A stretch of DNA of 64,000 nt from Prorocentrum cordatum (GCA_963575745.1 CAUYUJ010017776.1:125001-189000), one strand, 5' to 3'. Counted from the first letter of the stretch, positions 11,501-21,215 are shown. Translations and numbers: made by a program. Notes: generated by a model not told the origin, from the sequence alone.

Positions 11501-12080
11501 GATTTTGTGCTTTTGGGTGGTCCTGCGGGGTCAGCTAGAGCACTTGTTTCCGTCTTGAGGCCCTCTTGGGGTCTCTTGGAGGCATGTCGGAAGCTGTTCT
11601 GAACCATCTTCGACTGAATTGTTGTAAGAAACAGATGGAAGTAGTCCCAAGTACCATTTCGTAGTCCAAATTGCTGGTTGGCGGGGCGGGGGTCCTGCGT
11701 TGACCGTTGGCGAAACTGGCCAACCACCATGCCGATTCCGACATCGTGGTTAACTTTGGTCTGGTAGCTTGTAATTGCGTAGGCAGGCAGCAGTATCCAC
11801 CATTGCACTGACCACCAAGACGTGAATTCCCAAATGAGCATCCGCGCAGAAAGAAACCTGAGCTTGTTCGTCGCAGCACGGCAGGGGCAACCCGCACGTG
11901 GGCTTGCAGTAGCCGGGGGCACACGACAAGCGGATTTCCTGGATGCAGGAGAGGGGGCGCGGGAAGGCAAGGCGGCCGCGGAGGGATCAGAAGGGCACTC
12001 ATAGGTGAAAGAGCTTCGCCGCGAGCGCGCAAATTTCAGCAAACTCACACAAGGTACCTTGTTTCGGGCGGTCCCCGCCC
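11501..12080. other. unassigned spacer
   Basis: No gene or structured repeat recognised; the first 80 bp continue the 'CTTGAGGCCCTCTTGG' repeat phrase. Confidence 0.4.
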
Positions 12081-12222
12081 GAGAGCGCGAGGCGGGATCC
12101 CCAGGGAGCGCGGGCACCCTCGGGGCCTGGCGGCCGCGGCACGCAGCCGTCACTCGTCGAGGGCACGAGACGGGATACCCAGGGAGCACCGACACACTTT
12201 GGGCCTGGCGGCCGCGGTTCGT
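12081..12222. repeat. two-copy tandem repeat of about 75 bp
   Basis: Two units share 'CCCAGGGAGC' and 'GGCCTGGCGGCCGCGG', at about 12090-12145 and 12165-12222. Confidence 0.6.
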
Positions 12223-12230
12223 CATTCAGG

Positions 12231-12390
12231 AGGGGAAAAAACACACAGACACAATTAATCGTCGATCCCGAGGAAAATATGGGAAAATATGGGAAGTGGT
12301 GGGGAAGACAAAACCCAAGAAACTATACGAAAATATGGGGAATCTTTTTATTTGTGTGTATTTATTTGTGTGTCCCAGTTTCCCTTCAGT
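12231..12390. repeat. dispersed repeat of about 155 bp, copy 1
   Basis: Shares ordered blocks with 62704-62862: 'AAAAAACACACAGACACAATT', 'GGGAAGTGGTGGGG', and 'TTTATTTGTGTGTCCCAG'. Both copies run in the same direction and are followed by GC-rich sequence with 'GTTTTCGGG'-like phrases. Confidence 0.8.
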
Positions 12391-12846
12391 CATGAAGGTG
12401 AAACGGGTCCTGAGAAAAACGGGTCCTGAGGTTTCTCGTCGTTTTCGGGCTTCGGGGGCCCTCCACGTGCCCTCCGCGGGCCCCAAAATGAGAATGAAGA
12501 TCTCGTTTTCGGGGAACGCCCCAGGGCGCAGGACCCGTTTCCTTCGGGACCCGCTTTCCCTGGTGCTAGGAGGTTTGCACGGTGTGCAAGGCGGGTCGGG
12601 GGCACTTTTCTTGCAATCTAACGACCTCGATCTATAGGGCGGGGAGCTTTCGGAGGTTCGCGCGGGCCCCCAAACGCATAGCATATGTTCATCCTTCTGC
12701 AGGGACCTGTTTTTTGTATTCCGTGTCGATGATTGCCGTCATCTTGGGGGGGTGGAGGGGGCCGATGACGTCACGTTTCGCGCCCGCGGCGTCTGGGAAT
12801 GCCTAGGGATGACCGAGGACGGGTAGCAGCAGCATGTAGGTGGCGA
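12391..12846. other. unassigned spacer
   Basis: Contains a short tandem 'ACGGGTCCTGAG' (about 12402-12434). No gene seen. Confidence 0.4.
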
Positions 12847-13140
12847 TTTGCACCACAGCGCCTGTGTACAGTGTACACCACATTGCCTGCGTGCACCACA
12901 GCGCCTCTGTACACCGCGCCACCCATGTACACCACAGCAGCCGCGTGCAACACAGCGCCGGTGTGTGCCACAGCGCCTGCGTGCACCACAACGCTTGTGT
13001 ACACCACAGCGCCCGCGTACACAACATCAGCCGTGTGCATCACAGTACCAGACAGCGCCCGCGTGCATCACAGCGCACGTGTACACCACGGCGCCTGTGT
13101 GCACCACAGCAACCATGTGCACCAGAACACCATTGTTGTA
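12847..13140. repeat. degenerate 18-bp tandem repeat
   Basis: Repeated 'CACCACAGCGCCTGCGTG' units with variants. The period is mostly 18 bp, a multiple of three, so frames remain open and encode His/Cys-rich peptides with no meaning. Confidence 0.85.
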
Positions 13141-13660
13141 TATAACTTGGCATCGCTCGGACGTGTGCATTTTTCCTTCGGCGAGGACCATCGAGGAGCA
13201 TCCTTGATCATTTGGCGAAAAAACCACGCACAAAACCGAAAAAAAGCACAGGGAATGGACGTCCGAGCGATGGCGAGATAGAGTTGTAAGAGGAACCCTT
13301 GCGAACATCAGCTCAGTTCCTCCCCTCTGCGTCCGGGAGGCTCCCGCAGAATTGGCCGTCGCAGAGCCGTCGGTCTTCTCGGATCGGAGCTTGTCCAACA
13401 GCGCCGCCTGCGGCGCCGATCCAAGGAATCCGTGTGGGCCCCGAAAATCGTATTGGTTTTGCACCCCCAGACATCCTGCGATACGATCTTACAATGCGCA
13501 GCCCCACAGTTCCCGTCACCTTCCCCTGGGGCAGTTTTTCGCCCCTGGTGCTTTTTCTGATGGCCCCAGGGCCCGATAACAGGCCCCAGGGGCCGAAATC
13601 CAAGAGAGACGCCCAGATCGAAAAAATCGTATCGTCGGAGATCTGGGATTTTCCTCCTCC
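13141..13660. other. unassigned spacer
   Basis: No gene recognised. The phrase 'GGCCCCAGGGCCCG' (13562) is repeated in altered form near 13745 and 21700. Confidence 0.35.
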
Positions 13661-14063
13661 TCCTACGTAGGTGCTACTGCTGCTCGTCGCCATCCGGAGG
13701 ATTTCCCTGGGACAGTTTTCTTCATCCAGCTCCGTTTCTGACGGTCCTGGGGCCCGAAAACGCCCCTCAGAGGCCAACAACGATGAGAAGCCGAAGACGA
13801 TGAACACATATATCGACGATCAAACTTGCATTACTTTGTAGGTGCTGCTGCTGGTCGTCCCCATGCGGGGGCGCGGCAAGGGATTCAAGAGGGTAGGCAA
13901 CTCCGCCAAGTGGGCTCCGCCCATTTAGCCTAGAGATTTGCCCCCTCAGTCGCTTATAGGTCACTCGCAGCCCGCTCGTGCCCTCTCACATAGCTATAGG
14001 CTAGGCCAGCTATCCCCCAGCTTGGAATCCGCCCCTGGACCCCCCCCGCGCCGATCCAAGCAG
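13661..14063 (+). pseudogene. two partial copies of the PPR exon start
   Basis: The exon beginning at 14064 starts GTGCTGTTGCTGCTCGCC after CAG. Very similar starts after AG occur near 13670 ('GTGCTACTGCTGCTCGTC') and 13842 ('GTGCTGCTGCTGGTCGTC'), each followed by CCAT(C/G)CGG. These look like tandem partial duplications of the intron-exon junction, with only the last copy continuing into a full repeat. Confidence 0.55.
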
Positions 14064-14258
14064 GTGCTGTTGCTGCTCGCCGCCATGCGGGGGCGCGAGT
14101 GCCACCCGAACGCCCTCACGCTGGGCGTCGCGGCGAGCGCCTGCGCGGGTGGCTCCCAGCCGGGCCGGGCCCTCGGCCTGCTGCGGGACCTGCTGCTCTC
14201 CGGCGCGAGGCCGGACGTCCGCGGCTACGGCGCCGTGGCAGCTGCCTGCGAGAGGGGA
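14064..14258 (+). CDS. PPR exon 2 (partial)
   Basis: Encodes VLLLLAAMRGRECHPNAL, then TLGVAASACAGGSQPGRAL, then GLLRDLLLSGARPDV and GYGAVAAACERG: about two PPR helix pairs. The CAG acceptor ends at 14063. The end is set where PPR similarity stops ('ACERG') and is approximate; there is no clear GT donor, which is common in dinoflagellates, where GC or GA donors are used. It is in the same strand and style as the exons at 10.2, 15.9, 17.2, 18.1, 18.6 and 19.9 kb. Confidence 0.65.
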
Positions 14259-14530
14259 TCGGGTCTGACGGAAGGAGGGAACAGTCCCTGATGGCTTGAC
14301 GACTGCTCGCCCCTTGACTTGTGGACGTTATGCGGAACGAATCAAGGCGAATGCGGTTCGATCGAGGTAAGCTCATGTGAGTCCTGGCAAATCCAAGGGA
14401 GCCCTGGAAGTCAGGTACATCCAGAGATCTCCAGGGACGTCTGGAACAGCTCGTGGCCGCTCCAGCCCGAGGCGAGGGACGGGAGGAGCCGTTAAGCCTG
14501 TGGCGAGATGAGGAAACGCGGTTCGACGTT

Positions 14531-14708
14531 TACTCCAGATTTCGTAATAAAGGGAGGGGGGTAATTTCGGGGGGAGTCTCCAGGATATCTTGGAGGGCCT
14601 GGGGGGGTCTGGGGATGGTGTTTTGGAGGGTTCTCCCACGGGGGGGGTCTGAAATGGCTTGTCTTGGAGGGTCCAGACCCCCTCCCTTTTATTACGAAAT
14701 CTGGAGTA
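14531..14708. mobile_element. inverted-repeat element, family 'TACTCCAGATTTCG', copy 1
   Basis: Starts TACTCCAGATTTCGTAATAA and ends with its inverse, TTATTACGAAATCTGGAGTA. The interior is G-rich. The same element is present in the opposite orientation at 17845-18028. Length about 178 bp with no coding, so it is a MITE-like non-autonomous element in a PPR intron. Confidence 0.85.
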
Positions 14709-14897
14709 AGGTTTTTAGGCGCTCCCGACGGTTCCCGACGGTCCTCCACTCTCGGGGTGCTCTGCAGCCGCTGCGCATCGCCGAGAGCGCTCCAGGGGTG
14801 CCCGGATGGTCCGAGTTATGGCCGCGGGAGCTCCGAGCTGTGGCCCGAAAACCAGGCGACGAGGGATTGGGAAAGGAGTGGTTTCTCGGGGGAGAAA

Positions 14898-15048
14898 AAG
14901 ATACGGATACGTGTTGTCCCCCTTCGTTTTCGGCCTTTCCTGGCCCTCCTGGGGAATCCTCGTTGTCACCGCTGGATTCGCCTCGAAATTCTGCTCAGAA
15001 CGCACCCCAAGAGAGGTCCGGGGACAACACGTATCCGTATCCTTTCGC
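14898..15048. mobile_element. inverted-repeat element with 'GATACGTGTTGTCCC' ends
   Basis: Left end ATACGGATACGTGTTGTCCC (about 14900) pairs with GGGACAACACGTATCCGTAT near 15020-15041. Its interior ('CTCGTTGTCACCGCTGGATTCGC') is related to 22075-22125, so this is one member of a dispersed family. Confidence 0.75.
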
Positions 15049-15169
15049 CCCCCAAGTTTCGGTCCCGCCGCCAGGCTCCTTGGTTGCCTGGATGCATCGG
15101 TGCCTCCCGGCCTCGGGAGAAACCAGCCAGGTTGGCGGATTCGCTACCCTCCTCCCTCTTGCGTCCGGC

Positions 15170-15252
15170 CCGAGAGGAGCCCAGTGGGCACTGGCCTTGG
15201 AGGTGCTCCGGATGGCAGTGGAGCATGGCCCCGCGCCTGACGTGGTCTTCAG
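15170..15252 (+). CDS. PPR exon 3 (short, weak)
   Basis: Encodes GAQWALALEVLRMAVEHG then PAPDVV, a single PPR repeat. Boundaries are uncertain: AG dinucleotides lie just upstream and 'TCTTCAG' follows. It could be a functional exon or a relic. Confidence 0.4.
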
Positions 15253-15261
15253 GGGCAACGT

Positions 15262-15430
15262 CAGGGGGGGATGGGCTCAGGAGGGGATGCATCGACCCCG
15301 AATCGCCCAGTGATCGCTGATGTTCGCCCGATGGCCCACGCCGCCCATGAACGTGCGGATTCGCTATCAGGGGCCTATCGCCGATCTATCGGCGACGTGT
15401 CGCCGATTCCAGGTCGATGTTTCCCCCCAC
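15262..15430. repeat. intron repeat of about 165 bp, copy 1
   Basis: Matches 16732-16905 in order: 'GGGATGGGCTCAGG', 'CGATGGCCCACGCCGCCCA', 'GAACGTGCGGATTCGC', then 'CAGGTCGATGTTTCCCCCC'. Both copies lie between PPR exons. Confidence 0.8.
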
Positions 15431-15457
15431 CCTAAGCCAGTACCCTGGTGCTTGTCG

Positions 15458-15675
15458 GTTCATAACTCGGGCGGGGCGAAAGGGGGGGATTGGGAAAGGG
15501 GGGGTTACGAAATCTGTTGCATGCAGCTGATTTCGGCCTCACCGAGGGGCCCATTCCTCGATACATGGGCGCCTCCCGGCGCCGGGAGGCGCCGGGAAAA
15601 TCAGCTATGTGAGCTGATTCTCAAACCCCCCCTTTGCTATCCCCTTCTTTCGCCCGACCCGAATAACTCGGGCCT
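15458..15675. mobile_element. foldback element in PPR intron
   Basis: Left arm 'ACTCGGGCGGGGCGAAAGG' pairs with right arm 'CTTTCGCCCGACCCGAATAA' (about 15646 onward). An inner arm with 'CAGCTGATTT' pairs with 'AAAATCAGCT', around the palindrome 'CCCGGCGCCGGG'. No coding. Confidence 0.75.
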
Positions 15676-15863
15676 TCGATTCGGCGGCCGTTCAGGACGA
15701 TCCGGGCACCCCCAGAAGTCTCCCGGCGAGGCGCAGCCGCTGGAAGGCATCTCGCGGCTAGGAGACCGCCGGCGATTTACGGGAGCGTCCGGCAATCTCG
15801 AACCTCGAAAATCTCGAACCTCGAGCCTTGACGAGCCAGTCTCCCCCTCACGTCCCCCCTCAG

Positions 15864-16023
15864 GTCCTGTGCAGTAGCGTCCTCAGCGCGCTCGAGAAAG
15901 GCGGGCAGTGGGTTCGGGCCCTGCACCTCCTAGCGGAGATGTGGCGCAGCGGGCCCGCACCCAACGTGATCACCCTCGGCGCGGCGCTGAGCGCCTGCGA
16001 GCGGGCCAGCCGTTGGGAGCGCA
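15864..16023 (+). CDS. PPR exon 4 (partial)
   Basis: After a strong acceptor (CCCCCCTCAG ending 15863) the frame reads VLCSSVLSALEKGGQWVRAL, then HLLAEMWRSGPAPNVI and TLGAALSACERASRWE, a textbook dinoflagellate PPR segment. The exon end is approximate, near GGGAGCGCAG. It is the best-preserved exon with the acidic-lysine phrase LEKGGQW that defines this group. Confidence 0.7.
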
Positions 16024-16184
16024 GGGGCGACGTTAGGGGGGGATAGGCTCAGGGGCGACGTTAGGGGGCGTTCGGGGTTACGTTTTGGTGTGTGTGTGTG
16101 TGTGTGTGTTGCGTGTGTGTTTCAGTTTCCGGCGGTTTTCTCTCACTTACACTGAAGTTGCTACGATTGCTTGTCACAAGTCAA

Positions 16185-16514
16185 TCATGCACATGCCAGA
16201 AAAGGCGCGAGACTCCTCTCAGTGATGATCAGGATGTCAACTTTGAACCTTACGTACAACATAATCCCCCTGCTGGACATCCAGACCCGATCATTCACTC
16301 TAGAATGCTCCACATTGTGGTGGGACCCCGCGTCAGACAAATCCTCAAAGAAGGTCATCCCCATCCCAGAACCAACCTTAACCTGCCAAAGTCTGCCATC
16401 GTAGAATCTGGACTGGACGTACTGGTTCCTTGCCGCATCGCCCATGATCTCCCCAAGAGCCTGGGGCGTAACAGCGACAGCACCTTGCACGTTTTCGTTG
16501 ATACCTCCAGACAT
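16185..16514 (-). pseudogene. reverse-transcriptase fragment (non-LTR or Penelope-like)
   Basis: The minus-strand frame contains RLWQVKVGSGMGMTFFEDL, followed about 25 residues later by MLYVRFKVDILIIT. Order and spacing resemble RT motifs B (Q-x-G-x-G/P-M-G) and C (F-x-D-D), with the first catalytic Asp apparently replaced by Val. It sits in a PPR intron next to a TG microsatellite (16089-16120). Family assignment is tentative. Confidence 0.4.
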
Positions 16515-16731
16515 GAAGAAGTCTCGGACGTCGTATCGTATGAACAGTGGATTGTGTGTGCGTGTGTGTTCGAGTTGTTTTCATTCTCGGTGGTTCCCAG
16601 CGCTTTTCCAGCCTCGGGATGCCTTCCAGGGGCTACGTCTTGTCGAGAGCATTCTGGGGGTGCCCGGGGTCCTTGCGAGCGGCCGCCAGAGACCTGAGTA
16701 AGGAGCCGAGGATCAGACCACGAGGATCTCA

Positions 16732-16905
16732 GGGGGGGATGGGCCCAGGGGGGGATGCCTCGACCTCCTCTCGAGCCCAATCGTCGATTGATCGCCGATG
16801 GGCGCCCGATGGCCCACGCCGCCCAGGAACGTGCGGATTCGCCATCGGGGGCCTATCGCCGAGCTCTCGGCGCCGTATCGCCGATTTCAGGCCGGTGTTC
16901 CCCCC
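16732..16905. repeat. intron repeat of about 165 bp, copy 2
   Basis: Second copy of the repeat at 15262-15430, with the same order of phrases and a longer C run at its end. Confidence 0.8.
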
Positions 16906-16995
16906 CCCGAACTTCCCCCCTTAAACGTGGCCCCTCAGGAGCACGCGCTGTCGCTCCTGGTGGAATCCCCCGGTATTCGAGAATCATCCTCAACG

Positions 16996-17150
16996 GCATA
17001 AGCACAAACTTTCGGAGTTCCGCGCGGATTTCTCGGATCTGGGTTGAGGCCCCCCTGGCGGCGCCTCTGGCGGAAGGGGGCCAGGGAAGGGGGCCAGGGA
17101 AGGGGGCCCAACGCCAGTCCAAGATATTCGCGCTGAGCTCTGGTTACTGG
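16996..17150. mobile_element. inverted-repeat element, family 'CATAAACATAAACTTTCGG', copy 1 (degenerate)
   Basis: Left end 'GCATAAGCACAAACTTTCGG' with 'CGCGCGGATTTCTCGG' resembles 17452 and 40590. The right end pairs only loosely. The centre carries three tandem 'AAGGGGGCCAGGG' units. Confidence 0.5.
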
Positions 17151-17182
17151 TTTCTGTTTAGGCAGTTTCCCTGTCCCTCCAG

Positions 17183-17440
17183 GCATGGCACTCAGGCCAG
17201 ACGTCATCGCCTACAACGCCGCCATCAGTGCCCTCGACAAGGGCCGGCAGTGGCAGTGTGCCCTGGAGGCGCTCAGGTGGTGCTCCTCTGGGGGCCTCAA
17301 GCCGGACGCGGGGAGCTACGGTGCCGCAATCAATGCGTGCGGGCGGGGCCTGCGCTGGCAGCACGCCCTAGACTGCCTGGATCAGATGCGCCTGGGCCGC
17401 GTGTCTGCCAACACCGCCGCTTACGGCGCGGTCGTCGAAG
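17183..17440 (+). CDS. PPR exon 5 (partial)
   Basis: Acceptor CCCTCCAG ends at 17182. The frame reads MALRPDVIAYNAAISALDKG, RQWQCALEALRWCSSGG, LKPDAGSYGAAINACGRG, LRWQHALDCLDQMRLG and RVSANTAAYGAV: more than two PPR repeats and the longest continuous stretch in the window. The 3' boundary is near the start of the inverted-repeat element at 17452; the residues after GAV do not look like PPR. Confidence 0.7.
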
Positions 17441-17445
17441 AAGGA

Positions 17446-17605
17446 ACATTGGCATAAACATAGACTGTTGGAGATCTTCGCGGATTTCTTGGACCGGCGC
17501 TGGACTTCCCTCCCTGCCGCGCGGAACGCGCCAGGGTCGGCGCCAGAGGCGCCGCAAGGGAAGCCCAGCGCCGATCCATCCGAAAGTTGATGTTTATAAA
17601 GTTTG
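17446..17605. mobile_element. inverted-repeat element, family 'CATAAACATAAACTTTCGG', copy 2
   Basis: Left end 'GGCATAAACATAGACTG' then 'CGCGGATTTCTTGGACCGG'; right end 'CGCCGATCCATCCGAAAG' then 'TTGATGTTTATAA', its approximate inverse. It abuts the preceding PPR exon. Confidence 0.7.
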
Positions 17606-17844
17606 TTGTGCCTCTGCTTGGGTCAACGCGAGAGTTGCTAAGCGGTTAGGGGGGCTCTAAGTGGATGCTAAGGTGGAGTATATCTGGCCTAACCTAGCAT
17701 TTGAATGGGTTCCACGTGCCGTAGGTGGCTAAGGGGGGCATCTATCTGGGCTAAGTTGGCGGAGCCTACGCAGCGGAGTTACAAACCCCGTTTGGGCCAC
17801 GTGGGGCATTTGTAACCCAGTTGCAGGCAAGGTCAATCCATATG

Positions 17845-18028
17845 TACTCCAGATTTCGTAATAAAAGGGAGGGGGTCTGGACCCTCCAAGACAAGCCATT
17901 TCAGACCTCCCCCACGGGAGAACCCTCCAAAACATCGTCCCCAGACCCCCCCAGGCCCTCCAAGATAGCCTGGAAGAGACCCCCCCCCGAAATGAACCCC
18001 CCCTCCCTTTGTTACGAAATCTGGAGAA
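17845..18028. mobile_element. inverted-repeat element, family 'TACTCCAGATTTCG', copy 2
   Basis: Same element as 14531-14708 in the opposite orientation: starts TACTCCAGATTTCGTAATAA, ends TTACGAAATCTGGAG. The interior is C-rich where copy 1 is G-rich. Confidence 0.85.
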
Positions 18029-18060
18029 ACCCTTAGCAACCTCCGCGGTGGCTAAAGCAG

Positions 18061-18289
18061 GTCGTCAACGCGTGCGACCAGGGCCAGCAGTGGCAGCGCG
18101 CCGTGAGCCTGCTGCAGCACATGCGGGGCCTCCGCCTCGCCCCGGACGCGGCGGCGCACGCCGCCGCGATGAGCGCGTGCGAGAAGGGCCGCAGGTGGGA
18201 GCACGCGCTCGCGGCGCTGGCGGAGCTCCGGCGCGGCCAGGCCGCGCCGAACTCCGTCGCGCTGACCACCGCCATCTCGGCCTGCGAGG
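18061..18289 (+). CDS. PPR exon 6 (partial)
   Basis: Acceptor 'GCTAAAGCAG' ends at 18060. The frame reads VVNACDQGQQWQRAVSLLQH, MRGLRLAPDAAAHAAAM, SACEKGRRWEHALAALAEL and RRGQAAPNSVALTTAISACE: two full PPR repeats. The exon ends where a foldback element begins (18295). The codons are strongly GC-ending, like the other exons. Confidence 0.7.
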
Positions 18290-18294
18290 CTCCG

Positions 18295-18605
18295 GACCTC
18301 CCGAAGGATGTCCGAGCAGGCTGCGTCGGAGGACCGCGCCGCATCGCCGATGCATCGGCCTGCGAGGTGGGCCGACATTGGCAGGGATCGAGGAGCAAAC
18401 ATCGGCACAAGCAAACGCTTTCGGAGCTCAGAACGTTTCGGTTTATGAGGCTTTTTGCTCCTTTGTGCAGAAGCCCGACTTTCTCCACGCGGACGGCGCC
18501 GACGCATCGCCGACGTCGCCGATGCATCACCGATGCATCGCCGATGCATCGCCGATGCGGCGCGATCCTCCGACCCCACCTGCTAAGACCCCACTTGGGA
18601 GGACC
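18295..18605. mobile_element. foldback element in PPR intron
   Basis: 'CGCCGCATCGCCGATGCATCG' (about 18336) pairs with 'CGATGCATCGCCGATGCGGCG' (about 18543), flanked by 'GGAGGACCGCG' and 'CGATCCTCCG'. The right arm contains three extra 'CGATGCATCGC' repeats. It also holds 'CGGCCTGCGAGGTGGGCCG', a stray copy of the PPR exon junction. Confidence 0.7.
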
Positions 18606-18611
18606 CCAGAG

Positions 18612-18772
18612 GTGGGATGGCACTGGCAGGAGGCGGTCGCCCTGTTCGGGGAGGTGCGGGCGCAGGGCTCCCCGCCGTCCGTGGTGACGTACGGCGCGGC
18701 GGCCAGCGCGCTGCACAGGGGCGCGCAGTGGGAGCTGGCGGTGGGGGCCCTGCTGGAGATGCGGGAACTGCC
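18612..18772 (+). CDS. PPR exon 7 (partial)
   Basis: Frame VGWHWQEAVALFGEVRAQG, SPPSVVTYGAAASALHRG, AQWELAVGALLEMREL: one and a half PPR repeats. The acceptor is near 'GGACCCCAG'. PPR similarity ends around 18770, after which the sequence turns to intron. Confidence 0.6.
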
Positions 18773-19855
18773 AAGGGTCGGAGGACCACAGCTTTTTTGA
18801 TCCGCGGGTCGAGAGCGAGCCTCTTCCGGTCGAAGCTTAGCGGGCCGCGCACAGCTTTATAATTGACAGGGGGGGGAGGCAGAAGGAGGGGCCTCACGTC
18901 AAGGCCAGGAGAAGGCAAAGCCCCGGAATCAGGCGGTGCCGAAGGCGAAGTTCATGCAAAGGAGCGCCTTGTACAGTAACCCGGAGGCGAAGTACCAGAA
19001 AAGCAAAATGCTGTCATGGTGGTGCCGTCAGCGGCGCTTCATGTACACCAGCCTCAAGGGACGGCGGGAGAGGACGCACCACGTATCCAGGGCGACGCCC
19101 GAGAGGGTGAGGAGCACCGCTGGGCCGGAGTGCAGCGTTGTGCCACCGAACAGGATGCATGAGAGGCCCAGGCCGTGGCAGTCCAAGGTGCCACGTACAC
19201 AGGGAAAGAGAGCCGCAGTCAGAGGCGCGGCTGTCAGGTCAAGCCAGGAACATGCCGCCCATGACCGACAGGGTGCCGGCCAGGGTCGGAGGCCCACAGT
19301 CAAGACGCGGAAAGAAGGACCACTTTGGATTCGGAAGGGGCTCGCTGTGCATTGGGTCATTCGTGGTTGTTCCTTCAGCCCTCCTGGAGCACCCAGGATC
19401 TTTTGGTGTCAAACAGGGGCTTCGGTCCATTCGCTATTGAGAGTGTGCGCTGACGCCAGTATCGGTGGATGCCTCCACCGAGGGAAGATGATCCTGATCT
19501 CAGTGATAGTTGCAATGTTCGGGCTTCCTGGGTGGCGGAGAGATGTCCACCCGCCCCGGCATCCAGAATTTTTCCTTCGGTGGAGGCACCCCACTGTGTT
19601 GTAGGTGCCCATGTCCAGGCCCCCACAAGTGGGGTCACCACCAAGGGAGGTCACCAGTTCCTCCTGGGAGTCGAGGTTCTGGGGTTACTAAGGGGGTCAC
19701 CACTGGGGGGGTCACTACCAGAAAACAATTTTTATCCCGTGGCGATAACCGGCGTGACCGGGCGGGTGGGGGTGGATGGTGAGAGGGACCATAAGGGGGG
19801 GGCGGAGGGGGGGTGGAAGTGGTGACCCCCCTAATGGTGACACCCTTGGCACTGC
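18773..19855. other. probable intron with a small foldback element
   Basis: A plus-strand frame at 18936-19604 has no recognisable domain. At 19690-19845 'AGGGGGTCACCACTGGG' faces 'GTGGTGACCCCCCT', an inverted-repeat element. No gene is supported. Confidence 0.45.
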
Positions 19856-20050
19856 CCGAGGAGATGCGGGCCGAGGGCATCTCAGTCAACACGATCGCGC
19901 TTAACGCGTCGATCAGCGCGTGCGGGGCATGCCTGCAGTGGCGCCCGTCGCTCGAGCTGCTGGGGGGCATGGTGCGGGCCCGCGTTGCCTGCAGCTTGGT
20001 CACCTACGGCGCTGTCGTCGCAGCGTGCGCCGGCTCTGGGCGCCAGGACC
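19856..20050 (+). CDS. PPR exon 8 (partial)
   Basis: Frame EEMRAEGISVNTIALNASIS, ACGACLQWRPSLELLGGM, VRARVACSLVTYGAVVAACAG: one and a half PPR repeats. Boundaries are approximate; the exon follows the 'GTGACACCC' foldback end. 'QW' and 'LL' anchor positions are retained, but the usual EKG is CGAC here. Confidence 0.55.
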
Positions 20051-20185
20051 TGGTCGGCCACATTCGATGGTCCTCAGGACGCGTGCTGGAGCCCAGCGTG
20101 TGCCGATGGCGCGCAGCCAGTGTCGGCCTCCGTTGCGCCGCCTGCGCCATACTGGGGGGCCCCGGTGGACAAGCGCATGTTGGTG

Positions 20186-20377
20186 CTAGCTTAGCGGACG
20201 AAGAACGGCACGAAGTATACGTTTCCGCCATCGGGGACGCCTGTCCCAGAGCGGCTGGAAAGCTTATGCACCGACGTGCCACCGTAGGGGTATAGTAGAA
20301 GCTTCGCAGCCGCCGTGGGACAGACGTCCCCGATGGCAGAAACCTTTGTTTTGTCCCGTTCTCTGTCCGCCAGCTAG
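20186..20377. mobile_element. 192-bp foldback element
   Basis: Left arm from 'CTAGCTTAGCGGACGAAGAA' and 'TTCCGCCATCGGGGACG'; right arm 'CGTCCCCGATGGCAGAAA' and 'TTCTCTGTCCGCCAGCTAG'. The arms are about 80 bp each around a short centre. Confidence 0.85.
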
Positions 20378-21014
20378 TTTTTTTTCGCGGCGCCGGCGAT
20401 CGCGCGGCGCTGTCGAGGCCTAGGTTGGGTCGCAATGCGACGGATCTATTGCCACACAGAGGCGCGGGCGAGACAGAGGGCGGCCGTAGAGGGGAGCGGG
20501 CGGCGCTCTCAGACCATGCAGGCCTTGAGGCGCAGCGTGACGGCCGCGGGCTCCGGGTGGGAGTCGTGCGAGGTGGTCCGCTAACCAGCACATGTTCCAA
20601 GGATAGGCGGCACACCACTGGCAGAGCGATAGTGTGATCGGTCGATTGACCGACATTCAGATCGTGGGATCGGCTGGCGTATTGAATTGATAATGTGATC
20701 GGTAGATTGAAAAGTGAAGCTTGTGGGCAGTCATATCGGTGTCCCGTGGTTGTCCCGTGGCTGCCCACGGGCCCCTCAGGCAGCCAGGCGGAGCCGGCTT
20801 GGGAATGTTTGGGGCCCGCCCTGGGGTTCTCTTGGGCCTCTGGTTGGGCCATCTGGGAGTCTCCTGGCGACCTAGGGCCACCATGAAAGCGCGAAGTTCG
20901 TCGCGCTTCGCGCTGCAAGGCGTGGCGATTTTGGAGCGAGGCGCGAAGCTCGTCGCGCTTATCGCGCTCCGCGGAGCGCGAGGCGCGAACTTGGTTGCCC
21001 CAGGGGACGTTCTG
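20378..21014. other. unassigned spacer with short local repeats
   Basis: 'GTGTGATCGGTCGATTGA' (20632) recurs as 'ATGTGATCGGTAGATTGA' (20693). 'GCGCGAAG(T/C)TCGTCGCGCTT' occurs at about 20888 and 20941. No gene seen. Confidence 0.45.
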
Positions 21015-21215
21015 AGGCTCGTCGGCACATCATCCGGGCGGTGCCCGAGCTCGCGGCTGGCCTGCTGCTGCGGGCGGCGGAGGGCCCGTGGCCCTCCGCC
21101 TGCGGCCCGCCAGAGGGGTCCGCCGCCGAGCGGCTGCTGCGGCGCGCCTGCCTCCCCGCCCTCCGCGTGCTGCGTCTGCCGCCGGGCGGCGCCGCGAGGC
21201 GAGGCGCTCCAGAAG
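21015..21215 (+). CDS. possible exon, function unknown
   Basis: Frame EARRHIIRAVPELAAGLLLR continues AAEGPWPSACGPPEGSAAER and LLRRACLPALRVLRLPPGG, an Ala/Leu/Arg-rich helical sequence with strongly GC-ending codons like the PPR exons upstream. It could be the C-terminal part of the same gene. No motif identifies it and no start or splice site is secure. Confidence 0.25.

Noticed and set aside
12847-13140. CRISPR-like or zinc-finger-like repeat
   Set aside because: Continuous 18-bp tandem repeat without spacers; Cys/His spacing does not fit any zinc finger and the setting is eukaryotic.
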